From contig QHNR01000035.1 of NCBI GenBank assembly GCA_003218475.1, positions 1-44,716 of the forward strand: a stretch of DNA of 44,716 nt, in the 5' to 3' direction. The position numbers and the translations under genes were made by a program. Below, in pieces: positions 35,457 through 44,716 of this stretch. The stretch comes from Verrucomicrobiota bacterium. GTDB taxonomy: Bacteria; Verrucomicrobiota; Verrucomicrobiia; Chthoniobacterales; UBA10450. Every line of letters starts with the position of its first letter. The stretch's first letter is position 1. The notes beneath the pieces were generated by a model. That model searched no databases. It was not told where the DNA came from and saw only the letters and a program-made list of their open reading frames with translations.

Positions 35457-38400
35457 ATGTCCGAGTTTTTCGTCAGGCGGCCCATTGTCGCCATCGTCAT
35501 CGCGATTTTGATGACGCTCATTGGCGGCGTTTGCATGCTCGCGTTGCCCATCGCGCAATATCCGCAAATCGCGCCGCCGGAGATTCAAGTGCAGACGCAC
35601 TACACCGGCGCGGACGCGCTGACCGTCGAGCAATCGGTCGCGGCTCCAATCGAGCAGCAGATGAGCGGCGTCGACAACATGAATTACATGTATTCGATCA
35701 ACGCCAACAGTGGCGACATCCGATTGATCGTGGATTTCGACATCGCGACGGATCCGAACATCGATCATGTGCTGACGCAGCTGCGCGTCTCGCAAGCACA
35801 GTCGCAATTGCCCGCCGACGTGAACAACTACGGCGTGACCGTTAAAAAATCGACAACGGCGCCGCTGATGTTGATTGCGTTGTACTCGCCGAAAGGAAGC
35901 TACGACGGAGTTTTTCTGGCCAACTACGGCTACATCAATCTGTTCGATCAGCTGACGCGCGTTCCTGGGATCGGCAATGTCCAGATATTCGGCGCGGGCC
36001 AGTATGCAATGCGGCTTTGGGTGAAGCCCGACCAGCTCGCGAAGCTCGGCATCACCGTTCCCGACATTATTACCGCGGTGCAAAAGCAGAACACGGTGAA
36101 CCCGGCCGGTCAGGTCGGCGGCGAACCGATTCCCAGTGGACAGAAATTCACCTACACGGTGCGGGCGCAGGGGCGATTGCAAACTCCGGAGGAATTCGGC
36201 GAGATTGTTGTTAGGGCAAATCCCGATGGCTCATTCGTTAGGGTGAAAGACATCGCGCGCATTGATCTCGGCGCGCAGACTTACAACTTGAAGGGACGGC
36301 TGAACGGCCAACCTTCGGCAATCCTCGCCTGTTACCAGCTGCCGGGCACCAATGCGGTCAAAGCGGCGCAAGGCGTTCGCAAATTAATGGCGGAAGCGAA
36401 GCAACGTTTTCCCGCGGACATGGATTTCGCCGTTTCGCTCGATCAAACGCTTTCGGTAACTGAAGGATTGCACGACATCGTTAAAACGCTCTTCGAGGCA
36501 CTCGCGCTGGTCGTTATCGTCGTATTTATCTTCCTGCAAGGGTGGCGGGCTACGCTGATTCCATTGTGTGCGGTTCCGGTATCGTTAATCGGAACATTTG
36601 TGCTGTTCCCATTGTTTGGGTTCTCGATCAACACGCTCTCGCTCTTCGGTCTCGTGCTCGCGGTCGGCCTCGTTGTCGATGACGCAATCGTCGTGGTCGA
36701 AGCCGTTGAGCGTCACATCGAAGAAGGAATGTCGCCGCGTGAGGCGACGCTTCAGGCAATGCGCGAAGTCTCGGGCCCGGTGATCGGCATCGCGCTCGTG
36801 CTTTCCGCCGTTTTCATTCCGACGGCGTTTCTTCCCGGGATTACCGGACGTTTGTATCAACAGTTCGCCCTTACGATCGCGATCTCGGTCATCTTATCCG
36901 CGTTCAACGCGCTTTCGCTCAGTCCAGCGCTTTCATCGTTGTTGCTGCGGCCGCGAAAGAAAACGCGCGGTCCGCTGGGCTGGTTTTACGATCGGTTCAA
37001 TCGCGTGTTCGGCAGCGCGACCCATGTTTACGTAAATTGGTCGCGCCTGGCCATTCGAAAAGCCGTGCTAAGCTTCGCATTTCTTGCCGTTTTCGCAGCC
37101 GGTGCGGGACTGTTTGGATCGCGATTGCCGAGTGGATTCCTACCGGAAGAAGATCAAGGCTACGTTTTTCTCGCGCTTCAGTTACCCGACGCATCGTCAC
37201 TCGAACGTACCGACCAGACTGCGCGCAAGATCGAAGACATTCTCAGCAAAATTCCTGGCGTTCAGTACACGACCAGCGTCGTCGGATTCAGTTTGCTCAG
37301 TCTCGTGCAAAATACTTACAGCGCGTTTTTCTTCGTCACCTTCAAGCCCTGGAGCGAACGGACCAGGCCAGAAGAAAAATACACGGCCATCAAAGCGAAC
37401 ATTAACAAACAGCTCGCCGGTCTTACCGAAGGTCTCGCCTTCGCGTTTCCGCCGCCGGCGATTCCGGGCGTGGGCACTTCCGGCGGATTCCAATTCATAC
37501 TGGAAGATCGTGCCGGCAAAGACGTTGCCTTCCTCGCACAACAAGTGAAAACATTTGTCGACGCGGCGCGTAAACGACCGGAACTCGGTACACTGATACC
37601 GACATTTCTGCCGAACGTTCCGCAGGTCTTCGTCGATGTCGATCGTGACAAAGTGATCAAACAGGGGATCGATCTCGGCCAGGTTTACCAAACGCTTCAG
37701 ACATTCATGGGCGGCTTTTTCGTGAATTACTTCAACCGGTTCGGTCGCACATGGCAGGTTTACATAGAAGCGGAAGGCGATTACCGCACCGACGCGAAAA
37801 ACGTCGGCCAGTTCTTCGTGCGTAACGCAAACGGTGATGCTGTGCCACTTGACGCGATCTCCACCATCAAAGACATCGCCGGCCCGGAATTCACTTTGCG
37901 GTACAATGAATATCGCTCGGCTCAAATCAACGGCTCGGCCGCGCCGGGCTACAGCTCGAACCAGGCGATGGCGGCGCTAGAAGATGTCTTCCGCCAAACG
38001 ATGCCGACCGACATGGGCTACGATTACCTCGGCATTTCCTATCAGGAAAAGAAAGCGCAACAAGGCGTCTCGCCGACGGTGGTATTTGGAATGTCGCTCA
38101 TATTTGTTTTCCTCATTCTCGCCGCGCTCTACGAAAGCTGGTCGCTGCCGTTCAGCGTCTTGTTAGGCACACCCGTAGCGGTGCTCGGCGCGTTCGCGAC
38201 ACTTTGGCTGCGCGGAATGGAAAACAATATCTACGCGCAGATCGGATTGATCATGCTCATTGGTCTCGCCGCAAAGAACGCCATCTTGATCGTCGAATTC
38301 GCCAAGGACGAATACGAAAAGGGCAAACCACTGCTCGACGCGACCTTGGAAGGCGCGCGTTTGCGTTTACGTCCGATCCTGATGACTTCCTTTGCATTTA

Positions 38401-38630
38401 TTTTTGGAATGCTGCCGTTGTGGTTCGCCAGTGGTTCTGGCGCAGTCGCACGGCGCATCCTCGGCTCGACGGTGATCGGCGGAATGATCGCAGCTTCGGC
38501 GATCGCAATTTTCCTTATCCCAGTGACATTTTATGTGATCGAGCGACTCTTCGCCGGTCGAAAAGAAAAAACGCCGGTGCAACAGGTCGCCAAACCACAG
38601 CCCCAGCCTGAGCCCGCGATCAAGGTCTAG
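35457..38630 (+). CDS. RND efflux permease (HAE1/AcrB-MexF type)
   Basis: MSEFFVRRPIVAIVIAILMTLIGGVCMLALPIAQYPQIAPPEIQV...GLVVDDAIVVVEAVERH...GLAAKNAILIVEFA. Confidence 0.96.
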   Translation: MSEFFVRRPIVAIVIAILMTLIGGVCMLALPIAQYPQIAPPEIQVQTHYTGADALTVEQSVAAPIEQQMSGVDNMNYMYSINANSGDIRLIVDFDIATDPNIDHVLTQLRVSQAQSQLPADVNNYGVTVKKSTTAPLMLIALYSPKGSYDGVFLANYGYINLFDQLTRVPGIGNVQIFGAGQYAMRLWVKPDQLAKLGITVPDIITAVQKQNTVNPAGQVGGEPIPSGQKFTYTVRAQGRLQTPEEFGEIVVRANPDGSFVRVKDIARIDLGAQTYNLKGRLNGQPSAILACYQLPGTNAVKAAQGVRKLMAEAKQRFPADMDFAVSLDQTLSVTEGLHDIVKTLFEALALVVIVVFIFLQGWRATLIPLCAVPVSLIGTFVLFPLFGFSINTLSLFGLVLAVGLVVDDAIVVVEAVERHIEEGMSPREATLQAMREVSGPVIGIALVLSAVFIPTAFLPGITGRLYQQFALTIAISVILSAFNALSLSPALSSLLLRPRKKTRGPLGWFYDRFNRVFGSATHVYVNWSRLAIRKAVLSFAFLAVFAAGAGLFGSRLPSGFLPEEDQGYVFLALQLPDASSLERTDQTARKIEDILSKIPGVQYTTSVVGFSLLSLVQNTYSAFFFVTFKPWSERTRPEEKYTAIKANINKQLAGLTEGLAFAFPPPAIPGVGTSGGFQFILEDRAGKDVAFLAQQVKTFVDAARKRPELGTLIPTFLPNVPQVFVDVDRDKVIKQGIDLGQVYQTLQTFMGGFFVNYFNRFGRTWQVYIEAEGDYRTDAKNVGQFFVRNANGDAVPLDAISTIKDIAGPEFTLRYNEYRSAQINGSAAPGYSSNQAMAALEDVFRQTMPTDMGYDYLGISYQEKKAQQGVSPTVVFGMSLIFVFLILAALYESWSLPFSVLLGTPVAVLGAFATLWLRGMENNIYAQIGLIMLIGLAAKNAILIVEFAKDEYEKGKPLLDATLEGARLRLRPILMTSFAFIFGMLPLWFASGSGAVARRILGSTVIGGMIAASAIAIFLIPVTFYVIERLFAGRKEKTPVQQVAKPQPQPEPAIKV

Positions 38631-38636
38631 GTTGGA

Positions 38637-38660
38637 ACGCGGCGCTGCCCAGCGCCGCGT
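38637..38660. terminator. 10-bp perfect-stem hairpin after RND permease
   Basis: ACGCGGCGCT-GCCC-AGCGCCGCGT, 6 nt after the stop codon. Confidence 0.7.
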
Positions 38661-38693
38661 CTTGATCTTAAAGCGGGAGGGCATCCGTTCCGC

Positions 38694-39563
38694 CTAACCC
38701 CCGATCTCGTTTAACTCTTTGATTGCGTCGTCAGGCAGTTGGAGTCCCGCACCAGCCACATTCTCTCTTAGGTGCTCGATAGACGATGTTCCGGGTATGA
38801 GCAGAATGTTCGGGGAGCGTTGCAGCAGCCACGCCAAGGCGACACCCATTGGGTTGGCCTTTAAACGGGCAGCGACCCTCGACAGCGTGTCGGACTGCAA
38901 CGGTGAAAAGCCACCGAGGGGGAAGTAAGGCACGTAAGCAATTCCTTGTTCGGCAAGAGAGTCGACGAGCGAATCATCCTGCCGATTGGCGATGTTGTAG
39001 AAGTTCTGTACGCAGACAACCGCCGCGATCGATTGCGCCTCGGCGATTTGCTCGGCGCTGACGGTACTTACCCCGAGGTGCTTTATCAGACCCTCTTCCT
39101 GCATTTCAGCGAGCACGCTGAATTGCTCCGCTATCGAACCTGGCTCCGGTGCATCGAGGCCACCGACTCGCAGATTAACCACATCGAGTGCGTCGAGACC
39201 GAGATTGTGGAGGTTGTCATGAACGGCTCGGCGGAGCTCGTCTGGAGCGAGTGCTTTGAGCCAATTTCCCTTCGCGTCCCGTCGCGCGCCGACTTTGGTG
39301 ACGATCCGTAACTGCTCTGGATATGGATGCAGCGCTTCTTTGATAAGTTGATTGGTTATGTGCGGTCCATAGAAGTCGCTGGTGTCAATGTGATTGATGC
39401 CGAGCCTAACAACTTCGCGCAGGACGGCGAGTGCACCGTCGTGGTCTGCGGGCGGCCCGAATACATGCGGCCCAGCGAGCTGCATGGCGCCGTACCCCAT
39501 GCGTGTCAGGACCAAATCATCTGCGAGCTTGAATGTGCCTCCGGGTAGCGCTGTGGACTTCAT
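38694..39563 (-). CDS. aldo/keto reductase
   Basis: RMGYGAMQLAGPHVFGPP, GINHIDTSDFYGPHITNQLIKEAL, LLQRSPNILLIPGTSSIEHLREN. Confidence 0.93.
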   Translation of the reverse strand: MKSTALPGGTFKLADDLVLTRMGYGAMQLAGPHVFGPPADHDGALAVLREVVRLGINHIDTSDFYGPHITNQLIKEALHPYPEQLRIVTKVGARRDAKGNWLKALAPDELRRAVHDNLHNLGLDALDVVNLRVGGLDAPEPGSIAEQFSVLAEMQEEGLIKHLGVSTVSAEQIAEAQSIAAVVCVQNFYNIANRQDDSLVDSLAEQGIAYVPYFPLGGFSPLQSDTLSRVAARLKANPMGVALAWLLQRSPNILLIPGTSSIEHLRENVAGAGLQLPDDAIKELNEIGG

Positions 39564-39719
39564 ATTCTTCCTCCTGATTTTCGTATTTGACTGTTGTGAC
39601 TTACGCTCCCAGGCCGGCGCGCTGCAATGGAACGTTCGTCAGTAACATTTGTCTAATCCATGGGAGCCCGAAGTAGTGAACGGCAAATCAAACGGGCCGA
39701 CCGATGGGATCCAAATGCA

Positions 39720-40622
39720 ATGAATAAAAGAGTTCAGTTGATTCTCAACGGCAAAGCGGGCGGCAACGACGCGCTCCAGACAGCGGTTGCTCGGCAACGA
39801 GCGATCGGGCATACCATTGAAGTAAGAGTCACTTTGGAAAAGGGAGACGCGCGACGGTTTGTGGCGGAAGCAGGCGAAGTGGATCTGGTGATTGCTGCTG
39901 GAGGTGATGGCACCCTTAACGAAGTAGTTCACGGTTTAATGGATCTTTCCACAGCCGCGCGACCCGCAGTCGGAGTGGTGCCTCTAGGGACAGCGAATGA
40001 CTTTGCTACCGCGTGCGGTATTCCGCATGATCCGGAAGAGGCGCTGGCGCTCTGCATGGAAGGGAAAGCGGCACCAATCGACATCGGCAAAGCTAATGAA
40101 CATTGGTTTTTGAACGCAGCCAGCATTGGCTTCGGCGCCGAAATCACAGCGACAACGCCACCCGAGCTAAAAAACCTGCTTGGTCCTGTCGCGTACGGTG
40201 TGATGGGTGCGATTCTGGCAATGAACGTTCATCATTATCGAGGGACACTCAGCTTGCCGGATCGCGAAATCACCGGCAGCGGACCGGTGGCGATCGTCGG
40301 CAATGGGCGTCAGGCAGGCGGCGGTCTCGAAGTCACTCCGCGAGCATGCGTCGACGACGGTTTGCTGGACGTTCTCGCGGTTCGTGATATCCCGGCGCTG
40401 GCGTTGCTCACCGCAGCGCGCGAGTTACAAGAGCTGTCACCGGATGGCGAGTATATCAACTATTGGCAAACTCCTTGGGCCGAGGTCCACACCGAGGACG
40501 CGATTCCAGTCAATCTGGATGGCGAGCCGGTGCAGTTTTCGAGCGTACGATATGAAGCGGTGCCGAGCGCGATTCGCCTTATTGTTCCGCCGGATTGTCC
40601 ATTATTATCGGCGCAACCGTAA
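39720..40622 (+). CDS. yegS: lipid kinase YegS-like (diacylglycerol kinase family)
   Basis: VQLILNGKAGGNDALQTAV, VIAAGGDGTLNEVVHGL, VGVVPLGTANDFATACGIP. Confidence 0.9.
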   Translation: MNKRVQLILNGKAGGNDALQTAVARQRAIGHTIEVRVTLEKGDARRFVAEAGEVDLVIAAGGDGTLNEVVHGLMDLSTAARPAVGVVPLGTANDFATACGIPHDPEEALALCMEGKAAPIDIGKANEHWFLNAASIGFGAEITATTPPELKNLLGPVAYGVMGAILAMNVHHYRGTLSLPDREITGSGPVAIVGNGRQAGGGLEVTPRACVDDGLLDVLAVRDIPALALLTAARELQELSPDGEYINYWQTPWAEVHTEDAIPVNLDGEPVQFSSVRYEAVPSAIRLIVPPDCPLLSAQP

Positions 40623-40704
40623 AGACGTGCGAGATGAAAACATTTGATAACAAAGGAAGCGGTTCCCATGCCGCAACAGTTTGCCTTGGCTGATGTGAAA
40701 TTCG

Positions 40705-43082
40705 ATGCAGGGACCCCAATCACACGAGAAGCAAAATGTCGCCGCCACTCGTTGGATAGCTAACGCGACTATCGCAGTGCTGCCCGTGCTCGCCTGTTTC
40801 CTGGGCGGCGGCACTCAAAAGTGGGAAGAGGGATTTATCATCACGCTTCTCGCGCTCTACCTGTTGGTGCGACCGCCTCGGTTTTCGCTCGGCGCGTTCG
40901 CGAACGTCGTTCTTCTTACTCTCTTTATATTGGTGGCAGTCGCCTTTTCCCGGCCCGCTGGTTTTTCCAACCCGAGTGGCGTGCAGCACTTGTTAATGAT
41001 TTCGGAATTCAGCTTCCATCGACGCTCACTCCGCAGCCCTGGATCACGCTGGGCTATCTGGTTAGCTTCGCTGCCGGACTGAGTTGGCTCTATATCATCT
41101 CCACGCAAGATCTGCAGCTTCGCGAGGTGCGCTTTCAACTGCGCTTGTTTACCAGTGGAATTGCGCTCTTAGCCGCAATATGCATCGCCCTTTACCTCGC
41201 ACGCACCACATTTTCATTCTGGCACAACGACCAAAATTTCGGTCCATTTCCGAATCGGAATCAAGCCGGGACTCTTTTCGGGCTCGCCGCGATCGTGATT
41301 CTTGCGTGCGCTCAGGACGATCTTCGCAAGCGAAGAAAACGGTGGATCGTCTGGATCCTCGCGCTGGTCCTGATCGGGGCAGCGATCATTTTGAATTCTT
41401 CGCGCTGTGGAATCGCAATCCTCATGGCGGGCAGCGCATTTTGGCTGGGCGCGTTGGCGTTCCGACAACGCTCTCCCTGGCGACTCGCGCTTGGAATCTC
41501 TCTTTTTCTTCTTCTTTTGCTACTCACGGCGCTGTTGCTTTTCGGAGCGCAAACACTTGAGAGATTTCATCTTCACGATTTCGGCAGCACCGGCATCGCA
41601 TCGAATCTCCGGTGGCAAATTTTTCATGACACGTTTCGACTCATTCGTAATTCGCCCTGGTGCGGAATCGGTTTTGGAAATTTCGAATCGATCTTTGCAA
41701 TTTTTCGTGACGCTTCCCTCGGCGGCGCGCGAGCCTTGCATCCGGAAAGCGACTGGCTTTGGCTTTGGACTGAACTCGGCTGGCCAGCCGTGGTGCTGAT
41801 CATCGTCGGTATCGTGCTGCTTGCCAGTCGAGTTTTCCCACTGCGTTCGGGAACCAACCAAGGTTATCGTCTCGCCGCGCTTATCGCAGTGCTCCTGTTT
41901 GCGATCGATGGGATTGTCGATGTTTCCGGGCACCAGGTCGGTACGGCGTTTGCGGCAGTATTTTTGGTTGGGCTCTCAGCGCATCGGCCGCTCTCTCTAA
42001 AAAGGAGCCGGTGGACGTCGATCTTATTTCGTTTTGTTGGGTTGGTACTACTTGCCGCGGGCCTGTCATTGGTTGTCGCCGCCCACGGTGAAAAACTTCT
42101 TCCCGGCTCAGTCGGTGTTTCCAGCGCGAAGCAATTGTCGGCGGTAGCCGATACCGAACTCAGCTTTAGTGAAACAGTTGCACTGACAACTAGCGCGCTT
42201 CGATGGGCGCCGCTCGATTGGGAACTTTATTTAGAGCGCGCGGTCGCAGAGGTCGACCTCAAACAGACGAAAAACGCAGTCGATGACTTCCGCCGGGCGC
42301 GCTTTCTGGAGCCGATCGCTTATGAAGTTCCGCTGGCCGAAGGAAATGCTTGGCTGCCGTACGATCCAGTTTTGGCCGTAGAAGCCTGGCGTGAGGCGCT
42401 ACGCAGAGCCGGACCTCTGCGGCCGCGAGTCTACGCAAGCATGCTGAGCGACGCTTCGCTCAGGAGTCCAGAAGTCAGCCCGATTCTAGAGGCGATTGGA
42501 CTTAAGGAACACGATTTAGCCCTACCCTATCTCAGCCGCATTTCCGGTGCTCGTTTCAATCGCGCTCTCGCGCAACTGTTGAGAAATGATCCGGACTTAC
42601 GTTCGTTCGGTGAAACAGAAAAACTCGCGCTATTCGCGTTTTGGTCCGAACGCGGCGATCCCGAGGAGATTTCCCGAGCCGTTGAAGAGCATCCCGACTG
42701 GCTTCGTTATGCTTGGCTTGGCGTGGCGAAATACAAAGCCAGCAAGAATGATTTTCGCGCCGGCTATGAGTTGACCCAACGATACGGTGAACCGGTCGCG
42801 CTGCCGCGAGTCGCCACAAATTTCTCTCTTCAAGATTTGGAAAAGCGTGTCCAAGCCGCGCCCAATAACTATGCCATTGGTTACGAACTTTATCGCGCGC
42901 AGATGCAGAACGGTCGCATTGATGATGCGCTCCTTACAGCCCGTCATTTTAGCGAACGGCGAAACTCACCGGGCTATTTTCATTTCTTGGAAGCGCAATG
43001 TTGGGCCGAGAAACAAAATTGGGAGCGCGCTTGGAATGCATGGCAGGTCTTTCAGGCCGCGCAGGCACCAGCAGCGAAGTAG
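40705..43082 (+). pseudogene. O-antigen ligase-family membrane protein with C-terminal TPR-like region, frame broken near 40943-40952
   Basis: N-terminal TM part in the 40705 frame up to LFILVAVAF; rest in the 40821 frame from FPARWFFQPEW; Wzy/ligase-type GFGNFESIF...HPESDWLWLWTELGWPA. Confidence 0.8.
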
Positions 43083-43169
43083 ATTTTTCGCTGATTGACG
43101 AACGTGACGTGACTTGCCTGGAAACGGATGTAATCGGAAGATCAGACACACAGATAGAAAGGAAACGTT

Positions 43170-43397
43170 ATGGCCAGGAAAGATAAATCTACAGATTCAG
43201 TCTACAGAGTAACGGAAGTAATCGGCACGAGTGCGCAATCCTGGGAGGATGCGGCAAAGAATGCGGTTGGTACCGCCGCTGGTACGCTACGGGACCTGCG
43301 CATCGCCGAGGTTGTGAAGATGGATGTGAAGATTGAGGACGGGAAAGTGCTCGAGTTTCGAACGCGCTTACAACTGTCCTTTAAGTACGAAAGCTAG
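43170..43397 (+). CDS. dodecin-family flavin-binding protein
   Basis: SVYRVTEVIGTSAQSWEDAAKNAVGTAAGTLRDLRIAEVVKMDVKIEDGKVLEFRTRLQLSFKYE. Confidence 0.93.
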   Translation: MARKDKSTDSVYRVTEVIGTSAQSWEDAAKNAVGTAAGTLRDLRIAEVVKMDVKIEDGKVLEFRTRLQLSFKYES

Positions 43398-43452
43398 TCC
43401 GAATCTACAAGCGGCGCGTTCACACCTAATCCTGCTTTCCGAATCACCAAGC

Positions 43453-43964
43453 ATGGATGTAATTGGATCATCATTATCCTGCAGATCTACACGATCATTC
43501 ACACGCTCATTAGCCTCGTTGCATTTGTTACTGGCCTCATTGTTGTGTTTGGAATGCTCGGTCGCGAGAAGCTCGATGTCCTGGACGAAATGGTTCCTCA
43601 TCACAGCTGTCGCGACAACTATCACGGGATTCTTTTTCCCGTTTCATGGTTTAACGCCGGCGATCGGTCTGGGCATCATATCGCTGCCGTTCCTCGCACT
43701 TACGATCTTCGTGCGTTACCCAAAACATCTCGCCGGGCCGTGGCGCTGGATCTACGTCATAGGCGCCGTGATTTGTCTCTACTTTAATCTTTTTGTCGTA
43801 GTGGTACAGGCGTTCGAAAAATCCCGGCGCTGCATGCGCTGGCCCCGACGCAGACCGAGCCTCCATTTAAACTTACGCAGCTCATTGTCCTCCTCGTTTC
43901 CGCTCTACTCGCAATCGTTGCTGCGATCCGATTCTACCCCGAGCTGCGCGTCACTAGCAGCTGA
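43453..43964 (+). pseudogene. small multi-TM membrane protein with at least two frame changes
   Basis: LQIYTIIHTLISLVAFVTGLIVVFGMLGREKLDV | WTKWFLITAVATTITGFFFPFHGLTPAIGLGI...VVVQAFEK | IPALHALAPTQTEPPFKLTQLIVLLVSALLAIVAAIRFYPELRVTSS*. Confidence 0.72.
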
Positions 43965-43989
43965 ATGACAAGATCGACATCGTAGTCTG

Positions 43990-44716
43990 ATGGAAAACAA
44001 AATTCGTGGACTTCACCACGTTACTGCGATCGCCAGCGATCCGCAGCGGAACCTCGATTTCTATGTCGGACTTCTCGGTCTGCGGTTCGTCAAACGCACG
44101 ATCAATTTTGACGATCCTGGAAGTTATCATTTTTATTTCGGCGACAACCGCGGCACGCCAGGCACGATTCTCACATTCTTTCCGTGGCCGGGCGCGCACC
44201 GCGGAATTCGCGGGACCGGCCAGATCGAGGCGACGGCGTTCGCGATTTCACGCGACTCGATTGGTTACTGGGTCGAACGTTGCAAGCAGCAACACGTCAC
44301 TGCCGAGAAGGTCCCTCGATTTGGCGAAGAAGCGATTCGATTCACTGATCCGGATGGACTTCTGCTTGAGTTAATTGCTTCGAATTCTCTGCCCGCAGTT
44401 GAGCCATGGCCGGACAGTCCGATTCCGGCAGAGAATGCGATCCGCGGATTTCACAGCGTGTCGGCCGCGGTCGAGGGTTACGAGAGTACTGCGCGATTAC
44501 TCACCGATAGTTTTGGTTATCATTTGATCGAGGAATCGGGAAACCGATTCCGCTTCGCGTCGCCGGAGGAGACGGCGCCCGGCAGGATCATTGATCTCCT
44601 CTGCATGCCAGACACCGGCATGGGCCGGGTCGCGGCGGGTTCGGTGCATCATATTGCCTTTCGCGCAAAGGACGAAGCCGAACAGCTGAAGTGGCACGAA
44701 CATCTCGTAGATCTCG
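43990..44716 (+). CDS. ring-cleaving dioxygenase / VOC-family protein (truncated by window edge)
   Basis: ATG at 43990: MENKIRGLHHVTAIASDPQRNLDFYVGLLGLRFVKRTINFDDPGSYHFYFGD...SVHHIAFRAKDEAEQLKWHEHL; no stop in window. Confidence 0.9.
   Translation, partial: MENKIRGLHHVTAIASDPQRNLDFYVGLLGLRFVKRTINFDDPGSYHFYFGDNRGTPGTILTFFPWPGAHRGIRGTGQIEATAFAISRDSIGYWVERCKQQHVTAEKVPRFGEEAIRFTDPDGLLLELIASNSLPAVEPWPDSPIPAENAIRGFHSVSAAVEGYESTARLLTDSFGYHLIEESGNRFRFASPEETAPGRIIDLLCMPDTGMGRVAAGSVHHIAFRAKDEAEQLKWHEHLVDL

Noticed and set aside
37197-37925. 242-aa minus-strand ORF inside the RND permease
   Set aside because: Antisense shadow of a strongly supported 1057-aa permease.

Overview
44.7 kb of a bacterial chromosome, likely Verrucomicrobiota-like (inferred from gene and repeat style, not tested). 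The backbone is ordinary: pyrR(partial)-pyrB-pyrC, a CBS protein, two tandem sulfotransferases, HxlR regulator, HtrA-like protease, purD, an S41-like protease, rnc, thiD, ferredoxin, TauE/SafE permease, UspA, an MBL-fold hydrolase, GT2, DacC-like PBP, ATP-grasp + YbdK ligase, an EF-G paralog, NDH-2, an RND efflux pair, aldo/keto reductase, YegS kinase, O-antigen ligase and dodecin. The main accessory feature is a ~5.1 kb integrated island. It starts at a tRNA-Thr(CGT) gene (15665-15737) and ends at an exact-looking 47-bp duplicate of the tRNA 3' half (20805-20851). It carries a frameshifted tyrosine integrase, a GTGA-coupled small protein, a secreted YadA-head-like repeat protein, a ParB-domain protein and an excisionase-like HTH protein, and has matching subterminal direct repeats at both ends. 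Other notable signals: two 137-bp nested-palindrome elements in the pyrR/pyrB and pyrB/pyrC junctions, with compensatory changes and in-frame readthrough into the genes; a relic RAYT transposase with REP-like repeats beside a frame-split HNH nuclease; a 206-bp gap-free direct repeat (YdeI-family 3' end) flanking an EF-G paralog; an alpha/beta hydrolase with an in-frame TAG; and several single-nucleotide frameshifts, which could be biological decay or uncorrected read errors. All work is by eye; no alignment, folding or database search was run.
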